DNA from: Clostridiales bacterium
Lineage (GTDB): Bacteria > Bacillota > Clostridia > Peptostreptococcales > Anaerovoracaceae
Length of the DNA stretch: 7,138 bases
Reading direction: 5' to 3'
NCBI GenBank assembly: GCA_009778415.1
Contig: WRJV01000207.1
Coordinates: 1 to 7,138, forward strand
Position numbers and translations under genes: made by a program. This document shows positions 1 to 6,193 of this stretch, in pieces. Each line of letters begins with the position of its first letter. The first letter of the stretch is position 1. The notes below the pieces were generated by a model. That model did not search any database, was not told the origin of the DNA, and worked only from the letters and a program-made list of their open reading frames with translations.

Positions 1-396
1 TTTGCGCTATCCACCATCACGTTTTTCCTGATCGAGTTCAACAGCTGGAGGTCCATGGGGGTTGGAAGGAAGCTCAAGCACATGTGCGAGCCTTACCCCT
101 TCATGTTCCCGCTTAAAATCATAGAGTCGGTTTCGCGGCCGATTTCCCTTGGGTTTCGGTTATTTGGCAACATCTTCGGCGGCGTCGTCGTCATGGAGCT
201 CATATTCGGAGGGCTCGCCACGCTCAGCGGCAAACTGCACTTTCCGATACCGTTCCTGCAGGCGTTCTTCCCGCTCCCGGCGAACGTATTCTTCGACATG
301 TTCGAGCCTGTGGTCCAAGCGTTCATATTTACAATGTTGACAATGGTATTCATCTCTATAGAAGTCATAAGGCACGGAGAAGCAGAACATCATTAG
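1..396 (+). CDS. atpB: ATP synthase Fo subunit a, 3' part (5' end outside window)
   Basis: The frame is open from base 1, so this is the C-terminal 131 residues of a protein usually about 220-270 residues long. Subunit a is the membrane stator that forms the ion half-channels facing the c-ring. The segment SRPISLGFRLFGNIFGG (residues 45-61 of the fragment) is the family hallmark. Its Arg (fragment R53) corresponds to the essential E. coli aR210, and N57 to aN214. The last helix carries VVQAFIFTMLTMVFIS, with Q106 matching E. coli aQ252. Two hydrophobic helices are visible, and the tail is charged and His-rich (GEAEHH), as usual. E. coli E219 is replaced by V62, while D99 falls at the E. coli H245 position, with E102 nearby. 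It stops with TAG 52 bases before atpE. The identification is secure; only the N-terminus is missing. Confidence 0.96.
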   Translation, partial: FALSTITFFLIEFNSWRSMGVGRKLKHMCEPYPFMFPLKIIESVSRPISLGFRLFGNIFGGVVVMELIFGGLATLSGKLHFPIPFLQAFFPLPANVFFDMFEPVVQAFIFTMLTMVFISIEVIRHGEAEHH

Positions 397-448
397 CAAT
401 AAATAAACAAAAATACAAAAAACATTAAAAGTCTAAGGAGGTAATGTT
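397..448 (+). promoter_or_regulatory. A-rich leader and strong Shine-Dalgarno of atpE
   Basis: Bases 397-434 are strongly A-rich (25 A, 7 T and only one G in 38) within a much more GC-rich operon. They are followed by AAGGAGGT at 435-442, an almost perfect anti-Shine-Dalgarno match seven bases before the ATG at 449. Such an unstructured leader should favour ribosome loading. Subunit c is needed in about 10-15 copies per complex, and in E. coli atpE translation is known to be boosted by the sequence upstream of its Shine-Dalgarno. A similar role here is inference by analogy. Confidence 0.7.
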
Positions 449-718
449 ATGTCATTAGTAACACCGGAAGCATTTGTACTAGGAATGTCAGCGATAGGAG
501 GGGCATTCACGGGGTTGGCCGCCATTGGGATTGGATTGGGCCAAGGCTTTGCCGCTGGGAAAGCGGTTGAAGGGGTGGCCAGGCAGCCTGAAGCGTCGGG
601 GACCATACTTCAAACCATGGTAGTCGGCCAGGCGGTCGCGGAAACAACCGGTATCTTTTCTTTCATCATATCGATTATGCTAGTAATCGCAAACCCGCTG
701 GTTGGGCTGCTCCACTAG
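449..718 (+). CDS. atpE: ATP synthase Fo subunit c (ring proteolipid), predicted Na+-binding type
   Basis: This 89-residue hairpin protein forms the rotor ring of Fo and carries the coupling ion. Helix 1 spans about residues 8-35, the polar loop contains ARQPEA (44-49), and helix 2 spans about 53-82. The carboxylate is E65 in QAVAETTGIF. Numbering matches the 89-residue Ilyobacter tartaricus c subunit exactly. There the Na+ ligands are Q32, E65, the S66 hydroxyl and the V63 carbonyl, with T67 holding a water. Here Q32, V63, E65, T66 and T67 are present, and Thr supplies the hydroxyl at 66. H+-type rings normally lack Q32 and the 66 hydroxyl. Y70, which hydrogen-bonds E65 in I. tartaricus, is F70, and P28 is I28. 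The ATG start is fixed by the Shine-Dalgarno at 435-442. Na+ coupling is inferred; the subunit identity is certain. Confidence 0.97.
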   Translation: MSLVTPEAFVLGMSAIGGAFTGLAAIGIGLGQGFAAGKAVEGVARQPEASGTILQTMVVGQAVAETTGIFSFIISIMLVIANPLVGLLH

Positions 719-736
719 GCTGCTCCACCAGGCTGC
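705..736 (+). repeat. 13-bp direct tandem repeat across the atpE stop codon
   Basis: GGCTGCTCCACTA (705-717) is followed directly by GGCTGCTCCACCA (718-730) and then by a partial third copy, GGCTGC (731-736). Copies one and two differ at one base. That base turns the TAG stop, which straddles the first junction, into CAG in the second copy. The unit is not a multiple of three. It looks like a slippage duplication of the end of atpE into the spacer. Confidence 0.8.
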
Positions 737-766
737 GGCGAAATTGCGGCGATATTGCGGCAAAGG
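734..766 (+). repeat. 11-bp degenerate tandem repeat, three copies, in the atpE-atpF gap
   Basis: TGCGGCGAAAT (734-744), TGCGGCGATAT (745-755) and TGCGGCAAAGG (756-766) run head to tail. The first two match at 10 of 11 bases, and the third matches the first at 8 of 11. The array begins inside the partial third copy of the preceding 13-bp repeat. No open frame or clear hairpin explains it. Confidence 0.7.
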
Positions 767-800
767 CGGTTGCAACACAGAAGTTTGATAAAACAAGTGG

Positions 801-817
801 AAGGAGGATGAAACTTG
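801..817 (+). promoter_or_regulatory. Shine-Dalgarno that fixes the TTG start of atpF
   Basis: AAGGAGG at 801-807 lies seven bases before TTG at 815-817. The ATG at 808-810 abuts the Shine-Dalgarno, is in another frame and stops after 12 codons. No other in-frame start gives a protein beginning right before the b-subunit membrane helix. Confidence 0.8.
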
Positions 818-1327
818 GCGCAACATGCAGATTTAATCAGTTTTAACTGGACCCTGGTGATGAACTGGGTCACGATTATAGTTTTATTCCTTGTCCTCAA
901 ACATTTTTTCTTCGACAAAGTGCACAAATTCATTGAAGCGCGGCAGGAAGCGGTAAAGGACGTCATCGACAACGCGGAGGCGACGAACCGCAGGGCCGAC
1001 GAGAAGCTTGATGCATACAACAAGAGGATAGCGGGCATCGAGAGCGAAGGCAGGGAAATCATCAAGAACGCCAAAGTGAAAGCCGACATGCAGGCGGCCG
1101 ACATCCTTGAAGAAGCGAACAAAAGGGCGGAAGCCATGCTGGAAAAGGCGCTCAAGGAAATCGAGAGGGAAAAGGCGCAGGCGATTGCGGACATGAAGAA
1201 CCAGATCGTGACGCTGTCGCTTATGGCGGCTGAGAAAATAATGGAAAAGAATCTGGAAATAGAAGGCCAGGACGCATTCATCGATAAAATCATTGAACAG
1301 GCAGGTACGTCGGGATGGCAGAATTAG
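815..1327 (+). CDS. atpF: ATP synthase Fo subunit b (peripheral stalk)
   Basis: This 170-residue protein is a typical bacterial subunit b (usually about 156-175). It forms the dimeric peripheral stalk that anchors the alpha/beta head to subunit a. One N-terminal membrane helix covers about residues 8-30 (NWTLVMNWVTIIVLFLVLKHFFF). It is followed by the family motif FDKVHKFIEARQEAVKDVID and then a long charged coiled coil rich in Ala, Glu and Lys to about residue 140. The C-terminal part, with AAEKIMEKNL near residue 140, is the delta-binding end. The start is TTG with a strong Shine-Dalgarno. The last 13 bases overlap atpH, so the two are probably translationally coupled. Only one b gene is present, so a b homodimer is expected rather than b/b'. 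Confidence 0.94.
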   Translation: MAQHADLISFNWTLVMNWVTIIVLFLVLKHFFFDKVHKFIEARQEAVKDVIDNAEATNRRADEKLDAYNKRIAGIESEGREIIKNAKVKADMQAADILEEANKRAEAMLEKALKEIEREKAQAIADMKNQIVTLSLMAAEKIMEKNLEIEGQDAFIDKIIEQAGTSGWQN

Positions 1328-1851
1328 TAGTCGATTTGACTTACGGAAATGCTTTGTTTCAGGCTGCAAAGGAAGTGGGCAAGGTTAAGCCCATTTTGGA
1401 GGACGCCTACGGCGTCCTCGGGGTCCTCGAACGGGAGCCCGATTTGCTGGCGTTTTTGAACACCCCGGCGATCGCAGCCAAGGAAAAGAAAGAGGTCGTG
1501 GCGAGAATTTTCGACGGGAGAATCAGCGATGAGCTGTTAAACCTTTTGCGGGTGCTGATCGACAAAGGCAGGACAAGGCACTACTCCAAAATAGTCGACA
1601 CGTTCAAAAGGCTCATCGACAAGGAGGAAGGCTTTTCCTATGGGAAGATACTGTCCGTAGGCCCTCTGAGCGAAGAACGGCTCAGCAGGTTTGAGGAGGA
1701 GACGGGAAAACTCCTAAAACTGAACGTCAAGCTTGAAAATTCAACGGCTTCGGATTTGATTGGCGGCGTGATAGTGTACATCGACGGAAAGATCATAGAC
1801 GCCTCGATCAAAGGCCGCCTCAAAGACCTTAGGGGCAGCATGCAACAATAA
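1315..1851 (+). CDS. atpH: ATP synthase F1 subunit delta (OSCP-like)
   Basis: This 178-residue protein has the normal length for delta, which links the top of the alpha3beta3 head to the b stalk. The N-terminal helical bundle opens with MAELVVDLTYGNALFQAAKE, matching the family's usual YAxALFxxAxE start. FLNTPAIAAKEKKEVV (about residues 47-62) and LLRVLIDKGRTRHYSKIV follow. The C-terminal domain ends in DLIGGVIVYIDGKIIDASIK plus GRLKDL, the delta signature region. The ATG at 1315 lies inside the end of atpF, with only a weak GGCAGG-like site upstream. Initiation therefore probably relies on ribosomes finishing atpF. No residue anomalies were seen. Confidence 0.94.
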   Translation: MAELVVDLTYGNALFQAAKEVGKVKPILEDAYGVLGVLEREPDLLAFLNTPAIAAKEKKEVVARIFDGRISDELLNLLRVLIDKGRTRHYSKIVDTFKRLIDKEEGFSYGKILSVGPLSEERLSRFEEETGKLLKLNVKLENSTASDLIGGVIVYIDGKIIDASIKGRLKDLRGSMQQ

Positions 1852-1856
1852 AAGAG

Positions 1857-1874
1857 AGGAGGGATTTATTGATG
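1857..1874 (+). promoter_or_regulatory. Shine-Dalgarno of atpA and a TTG/ATG start choice
   Basis: AGGAGGG at 1857-1863 precedes two adjacent in-frame starts, TTG at 1869 and ATG at 1872. Spacing is five and eight bases respectively. The ATG has the better spacing and codon. It also makes residue numbering coincide with E. coli alpha at the P-loop, so it is preferred. Confidence 0.7.
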
Positions 1875-3386
1875 AATCTCAGGCCCGAAGAAATTAGTTC
1901 TGTCATCAAAGAGCAGATAAAGAAGTACAAAAATCAATTGGAAATATCCAACTTCGGCACAGTCATACAGGTCGGCGACGGGATTGCCCGAGTGTACGGC
2001 CTTGAGAACTGCATGTCGGGGGAGCTCCTTGAGTTCCCGGGGGAAATATACGGCATGGCGCTCAACCTTGAAGAAGACAACGTGGGCACCGTCATCATGG
2101 GGCCCGACAAGGAGATAAAGGAAGGCGGCATCGTCAAGCCCACGGGTCGGGTAGTGGAGGTCCCCGTTGGAGAGGAGCTGATAGGCAGGGTAGTGAACTC
2201 GCTGGGGCAGCCCCTCGACGGGAAAGGGCCCATCAGGTCGACGGAATCAAGGCCGATAGAGCACTTGGCGCCTGGCGTGCTGCTCAGGAAGTCAGTCCAC
2301 CAGCCGCTGCAGACGGGCATCAAAGCGATAGACTCGATGATACCCATAGGCAAGGGGCAGAGGGAGCTCATCATCGGCGACAGGCAGACGGGGAAAACCG
2401 CTCTGGCCATAGACACCATCATAAACCAGAAGGAAGAAGACGTGATCTGCATCTACGTGGCCATCGGGCAGAAGAAGTCCACTGTGGCGCAGCTGGTGCA
2501 GACGCTGGAAAACAAGGGGGCGATGAAGTACACGATAGTCGTTTCGGCATCGGCCAGCGAAGTGGCGCCCCTACTCTACATCGCGCCCTACGCGGGGTGC
2601 GCCATGGGAGAGTACTTCATGGCTCAGGGCAAGCACGTGCTGATCATCTACGACGACCTTTCAAAGCACGCGGTGGCTTACAGGGCCATGTCACTGCTTC
2701 TCAGGAGGCCTCCGGGGAGGGAAGCCTACCCAGGGGACGTTTTCTACCTGCACAGCAGGCTCCTCGAAAGGGCGGCAAAGCTGTCAGACGAGCTGGGGGG
2801 CGGGTCCCTTACCGCGCTGCCTATCATTGAAACACAGGCAAACGACATATCCGCATACATCCCCACCAACGTGATATCGATTACGGACGGGCAGATATTC
2901 CTAGAAACGGAGCTGTTCTTCAACGGGCAGAGGCCTGCCGTGAACGCCGGCATTTCCGTTTCCCGCGTAGGCGGCAACGCCCAGATCAAGGCCATGAAGA
3001 AGGTGGCGGGCAAAATAAAGCTAGAGCTTGCCCAGTACAGGGAGCTTGCCAGCTTTTCGCAATTCGGCTCAGACATCGACAAGGACACGAAGGCGAGGCT
3101 GGACCACGGCTTGATCCTGATGGAAATACTGAAGCAGCCCCAATACAACCCGGTGCCGGTAGAGCACCAGGTCATGATAATCTACGCGGCGATAAACGAT
3201 TACCTGGCTGACATACCGGTCGACCAGATAAAGAAGTTCGAAAGCGAGTTCCGCGATTTCATGGACACCCAGCACCCGCAGGTCGGGAAGAAGATCAGGA
3301 CCACGGGTGACCTTGACGGCGAAACCGACGAAAAACTCAAGAGCGCCATATTGGAATTCAAAAAAATCAGGGAACAGGAGGCTTAA
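1872..3386 (+). CDS. atpA: ATP synthase F1 subunit alpha
   Basis: This 504-residue protein (505 if TTG at 1869 is used) has the standard length for alpha, the non-catalytic nucleotide-binding subunit of the F1 head. The N-terminal beta-barrel covers about residues 25-95 (GTVIQVGDGIARVYGL, then GMALNLEEDNVGTVIMG). The P-loop GDRQTGKT is at 169-176, with the Lys at 175 exactly as in E. coli. Walker B is in HVLIIYDDLSKHA (about 255-267). The alpha/beta signature PAVNAGISVS is at 355-364. The following R365 is the arginine finger that reaches into the beta catalytic site. The C-terminal helical domain contains ASFSQFGSDIDKDTKARLDHG, as is typical. It starts 20 bases after atpH, and the Shine-Dalgarno for atpG lies in its last codons. 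Nothing is missing, and Arg codons are mostly AGG. Confidence 0.98.
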   Translation: MNLRPEEISSVIKEQIKKYKNQLEISNFGTVIQVGDGIARVYGLENCMSGELLEFPGEIYGMALNLEEDNVGTVIMGPDKEIKEGGIVKPTGRVVEVPVGEELIGRVVNSLGQPLDGKGPIRSTESRPIEHLAPGVLLRKSVHQPLQTGIKAIDSMIPIGKGQRELIIGDRQTGKTALAIDTIINQKEEDVICIYVAIGQKKSTVAQLVQTLENKGAMKYTIVVSASASEVAPLLYIAPYAGCAMGEYFMAQGKHVLIIYDDLSKHAVAYRAMSLLLRRPPGREAYPGDVFYLHSRLLERAAKLSDELGGGSLTALPIIETQANDISAYIPTNVISITDGQIFLETELFFNGQRPAVNAGISVSRVGGNAQIKAMKKVAGKIKLELAQYRELASFSQFGSDIDKDTKARLDHGLILMEILKQPQYNPVPVEHQVMIIYAAINDYLADIPVDQIKKFESEFRDFMDTQHPQVGKKIRTTGDLDGETDEKLKSAILEFKKIREQEA

Positions 3387-3389
3387 GGC

Positions 3390-4256
3390 ATGGCGTCGAA
3401 CAACATGCAGGACATCAAACGCAGGATAAAAAGCGTTAGGAGCACCGAGCACATCACCAATGCGATGAAGCTGGTTTCCGCTGCAAAGCTCAGGAAAGCC
3501 AAAGCCGCCTTTGAGAGGACGTCAAAAAATTTCCATTTCATAATAGAAGCCATCGAATCCGTTTTCAACAACGCCGACGAAGTCCCGGAGAAGTACCTGC
3601 CCGGCAATCGGGAGACTGGGAAGACCTGCTACATCATCGTGACCAGCAACAGGGGCCTTTGCGGAAGCTACAACTCAAACGTGATCAAGGAGGCGGAGCG
3701 CGGGATATTGGGCGACCCGGAAAAGCCGGCGCTGATCGCAATAGGAAGCAGGGGAAGGGATTATTTTGACAAGAGGGGGCACGACATCCGCTGCGAGTAC
3801 CTCGGCCCGCCTGAAGCCATCTCTTTCCTTGAGGCGAAAGAGATATGCAAACCTGCAATAGGCATGTACGACTCAGGCGAAGTCGACGAGGTCAGGCTTG
3901 TTTACACTTCGTTCGTAAACACGCTGGAGCAGAGGGCGAAAAGCGTCACTTTGCTGCCATTCCACATCGAGCACGACCCTGAAGTCATCAAGCACGAAAG
4001 GCAAGTCGAGTACGAGCCTTCGGTAGAGGAAGTTTTTAATTACTTGGTCCCGAAATACGTCGAGATCAAGGTGTACGGCGCGATAGTCGAATCTGCGACC
4101 TGCGAGCACGCGGCGAGGCGGATGGCGATGGAAAACGCCACAGACAACGCGCGGGAAATGCTTGAAAACTTGTCGCTGTTCTACAACAGGGCAAGGCAGG
4201 CGGCTATCACGGATGAAATCATCGAAATCGTGGCTGGCTCGGAAGCGCAAAAATAG
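3390..4256 (+). CDS. atpG: ATP synthase F1 subunit gamma (central rotor shaft)
   Basis: This 288-residue protein is the usual length for gamma, which rotates inside alpha3beta3 and drives the catalytic cycle. The N-terminal coiled-coil helix is recognisable as MQDIKRRIKSVRSTEHITNA followed by MKLVSAAKLRKAK. The central Rossmann-like domain begins with TCYIIVTSNRGLCGSYNSNV (about residues 70-89). The C-terminal helix contains RRMAMENATDNAREML and ends in ITDEIIEIVAGSEA (273-286). This is the gamma signature, with Ser where GA is usual. No extra regulatory insertion or chloroplast-type redox loop is present. The ATG at 3390 has AGGAGG at 3376-3381 inside atpA, and only three bases separate the atpA stop from this start. 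Its own TAG stop is embedded in the atpD Shine-Dalgarno. Confidence 0.97.
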   Translation: MASNNMQDIKRRIKSVRSTEHITNAMKLVSAAKLRKAKAAFERTSKNFHFIIEAIESVFNNADEVPEKYLPGNRETGKTCYIIVTSNRGLCGSYNSNVIKEAERGILGDPEKPALIAIGSRGRDYFDKRGHDIRCEYLGPPEAISFLEAKEICKPAIGMYDSGEVDEVRLVYTSFVNTLEQRAKSVTLLPFHIEHDPEVIKHERQVEYEPSVEEVFNYLVPKYVEIKVYGAIVESATCEHAARRMAMENATDNAREMLENLSLFYNRARQAAITDEIIEIVAGSEAQK

Positions 4257-4272
4257 GAGGTGAAAGTGTTTG
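4254..4272 (+). promoter_or_regulatory. atpG stop fused to the atpD Shine-Dalgarno; TTG start
   Basis: The atpG stop and the atpD Shine-Dalgarno share bases in TAGGAGGTGA (4254-4263). TTG at 4270-4272 follows nine bases after the GGAGG core. A GTG at 4266 is out of frame and stops after two codons. TTG is therefore the only start giving the conserved N-terminus MNKGIIHQIIGPVLDIKF. Confidence 0.8.
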
Positions 4273-5661
4273 AATAAAGGGATTATACACCAGATTATCG
4301 GTCCTGTGCTGGACATTAAGTTCAAAGCCGAGGAGATGCCGCAGCTTTTGAACGCGATCGACATCATGTACCAGGGCAAGAGGATTGTGGCGGAAGTGGC
4401 GCAGCACATAGGCGACGACGTGGTCAGGTGCGTGGCGCTTTCGTCGACGGACGGCCTTTCGAGGGGGATGGAAGCCACCGACACGGGAGGGCCAATTCAA
4501 GTTCCGGTGGGTAGGGAAGTCCTAAGCAGGCTTTTCAACGTGATCGGCGAGACTATAGACGACAAAGGGGAGGTCGCGACGGAACTGAAGCATTCCATAC
4601 ACAGAGCCGCGCCGTCCTTTGAGGAACAAGACACCTCGTCCCAGATATTTGAGACCGGCATAAAAGTCATCGACCTGATAGCCCCCTACACCAGGGGCGG
4701 GAAAGTTGGCTTGTTTGGCGGGGCAGGCGTAGGGAAGACGGTGCTGATTCAGGAACTGATCCGCAACATCGCAAAGGAGCACGGAGGGATTTCAGTATTT
4801 GCAGGCGTAGGCGAGCGCACCAGGGAAGGCAACGACCTCTACAACGAAATGATAGACTCCGGCGTCATCGAGAAGACCGCCATGGTCTTCGGGCAGATGA
4901 ACGAACCGCCCGGCGCAAGGATGCGGGTGGGGCTTACGGGGCTCACGATGGCTGAGTATTTCAGGGACGTGGAAGGCCTCGACGTGCTGCTGTTCATAGA
5001 CAACATATTCAGGTTCACCCAGGCCGGCTCGGAAGTGTCGGCGCTGCTGGGGCGAGTCCCGGCTGCTGTCGGGTACCAGCCCACATTGGCTACGGAAATG
5101 GGCGCACTGCAGGAGAGGATCACTTCCACTAAAAAAGGGTCGATAACGTCGGTGCAGGCGATATACGTGCCGGCGGACGACTTGACTGACCCGGCGCCGG
5201 CGACCACGTTCGCCCACCTTGACGCCACCACGGTGCTCTCAAGGGCCATAACGGAGCTTGGCATATACCCTGCTGTAGACCCCCTCGACTCCACATCCAG
5301 GATAATGGACCCGCTGATCATCGGCGAAGAGCATTACAACACCGCGCGCAGCGTGCAGGAAGTACTCCAACGGTACACTGAGCTGCAGGACATAATCGCC
5401 ATACTAGGCATGGACGAACTTTCGGACAGCGACAAGCTGGTCGTCGCCAGGGCGAGGAAAATACAGAGGTTCCTGTCCCAGCCCTTCGGCGTGGCTGAAG
5501 CGTTCACCGGCACCCCGGGCAAATACCTGCCGCTCAAAGAGACGATCAAGGGCTTTCGTGAGATATTGGACGGCGCTTGCGACGAAATCCCCGAATCCAT
5601 GTTCCTGTACGCGGGCGGAATCGAAGAAGTAGTGGAAAGGTTTGAAAAGAGCAATGGCTAA
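4270..5661 (+). CDS. atpD: ATP synthase F1 subunit beta (catalytic)
   Basis: This 463-residue protein is the standard length for beta, the subunit that makes or hydrolyses ATP. The N-terminal barrel is residues 1-80 (GIIHQIIGPVLDIKF). The P-loop GGAGVGKT is at 150-157, with catalytic Lys156. GERTREGND at 181-189 contains the general-base Glu (E182, E. coli E181). Walker B is LLFIDNIFRF with D244. The signature PAVDPLDSTS is at 334-343. The C-terminal lever that pushes on gamma reads DELSDSD (382-388) instead of the usual DELSEED. All catalytic residues are intact, so activity is expected. The start is TTG. The 3' end overlaps atpC by eight bases. Confidence 0.98.
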   Translation: MNKGIIHQIIGPVLDIKFKAEEMPQLLNAIDIMYQGKRIVAEVAQHIGDDVVRCVALSSTDGLSRGMEATDTGGPIQVPVGREVLSRLFNVIGETIDDKGEVATELKHSIHRAAPSFEEQDTSSQIFETGIKVIDLIAPYTRGGKVGLFGGAGVGKTVLIQELIRNIAKEHGGISVFAGVGERTREGNDLYNEMIDSGVIEKTAMVFGQMNEPPGARMRVGLTGLTMAEYFRDVEGLDVLLFIDNIFRFTQAGSEVSALLGRVPAAVGYQPTLATEMGALQERITSTKKGSITSVQAIYVPADDLTDPAPATTFAHLDATTVLSRAITELGIYPAVDPLDSTSRIMDPLIIGEEHYNTARSVQEVLQRYTELQDIIAILGMDELSDSDKLVVARARKIQRFLSQPFGVAEAFTGTPGKYLPLKETIKGFREILDGACDEIPESMFLYAGGIEEVVERFEKSNG

Positions 5662-6088
5662 GAGCTTCAAACTTCAAGTTATCACGCCCTCAAAGCTGTT
5701 TTACGAAGGCGACGTAGAACTGGTCATAGTCAGGACGCTGACTGGCGAGGAGGGCTACATGGCAGACCATTCCTGGGCCTGCAAGCTGCTGGACGTGGGC
5801 GACATCTGGATTCAGGAGGCCGGCGGCAAGGCTTTCAAAGGGGCGACGGTTGCCGGCGGGTTCGTCGACGTGATGAACGACATCATAATCTACACGGACG
5901 CTGCTGAATGGGCAGACGACATCGACAGGGAAAGGGCCTTGGAGGAGCAGGCTGCAGCTGAAAACTGGCTCAACGAGCACCTGGGCCCGGATGAAAACCC
6001 GGAGCACATAGAGAGGGCGCAAATCAGCGTCTCCAAGCAGAAGGCCAGATTGCACATGACTGACAGCACTAGCAGGAGAAGGAAATAG
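5654..6088 (+). CDS. atpC: ATP synthase F1 subunit epsilon
   Basis: This 144-residue protein has the normal length for epsilon, which binds gamma and the c-ring and can inhibit ATP hydrolysis. The N-terminal beta-sandwich covers about residues 4-85 (FKLQVITPSKLFYEGDVELV, then GATVAGGFVDVMNDIIIYTD). The C-terminal helical pair begins at about residue 88. IDRERA at 90-95 fits the I/L-D-x-x-R-A motif associated with ATP binding by Bacillus-type epsilon. The GYMADHSWACKLLD loop (34-47) replaces the commoner LPxHxPL. The ATG at 5654 gives the family-like start MAKSFKLQVITPS. An in-frame TTG at 5642 would add four residues but has no well-placed Shine-Dalgarno. The start overlaps atpD by eight bases, implying coupled translation. 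A terminator follows 12 bases after the stop. Confidence 0.94.
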   Translation: MAKSFKLQVITPSKLFYEGDVELVIVRTLTGEEGYMADHSWACKLLDVGDIWIQEAGGKAFKGATVAGGFVDVMNDIIIYTDAAEWADDIDRERALEEQAAAENWLNEHLGPDENPEHIERAQISVSKQKARLHMTDSTSRRRK

Positions 6089-6099
6089 AAGCATTTTAC

Positions 6100-6126
6100 A
6101 GGGGCTCGGGGAAGCCCCTTTTTTTT
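6100..6126 (+). terminator. Rho-independent terminator of the atp operon
   Basis: GGGGCT (6101-6106) pairs with AGCCCC (6113-6118) around the loop CGGGGA. A flanking A-T pair (6100/6119) extends the stem, and a run of eight T (6119-6126) follows. It begins 12 bases after the atpC stop and marks the end of the operon. Confidence 0.93.
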
Positions 6127-6179
6127 CGCCGGCCGGAGGGGTTACCGTCGAAATTATACAAGAATTCAACATTTTTTTG

Positions 6180-6193
6180 AACAATCTATTGTT
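6180..6193. promoter_or_regulatory. Perfect inverted repeat overlapping the MCP -35, possible operator
   Basis: AACAAT (6180-6185), CT, then ATTGTT (6188-6193) form a perfect 6-bp inverted repeat. Its right arm covers most of the proposed -35 hexamer (6189-6194). A dimeric regulator bound here would compete with RNA polymerase. The position suggests an operator, but AT-rich palindromes of this size also arise by chance. Confidence 0.4.

Noticed and set aside
769..776. GTTGCAAC palindrome in the atpE-atpF gap as a terminator or operator
   Set aside because: It is only 8 bp with no loop and no following T run, and downstream genes must be co-expressed.
715..1293. A 192-codon open frame on the minus strand opposite atpF
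   Set aside because: It is antisense to a clear b subunit. Its Ser/Ala-rich composition mirrors the coiled-coil codons, and it resembles no family.
1934..2452. A 172-codon minus-strand frame within atpA
   Set aside because: It is a shadow of the alpha coding sequence, with no initiation signal or recognisable domain.
5642..5653. TTG at 5642 as the start of atpC
   Set aside because: The GGAAAGG upstream leaves only one base of spacing, and ATG at 5654 gives the family-like N-terminus.
6129..6160. Second promoter or operator after the terminator (CCGGCCGG palindrome at 6129-6136, TATACA at 6155-6160)
   Set aside because: No -35-like hexamer lies about 17 bases before TATACA, and the short GC palindrome is not supported by any other signal.
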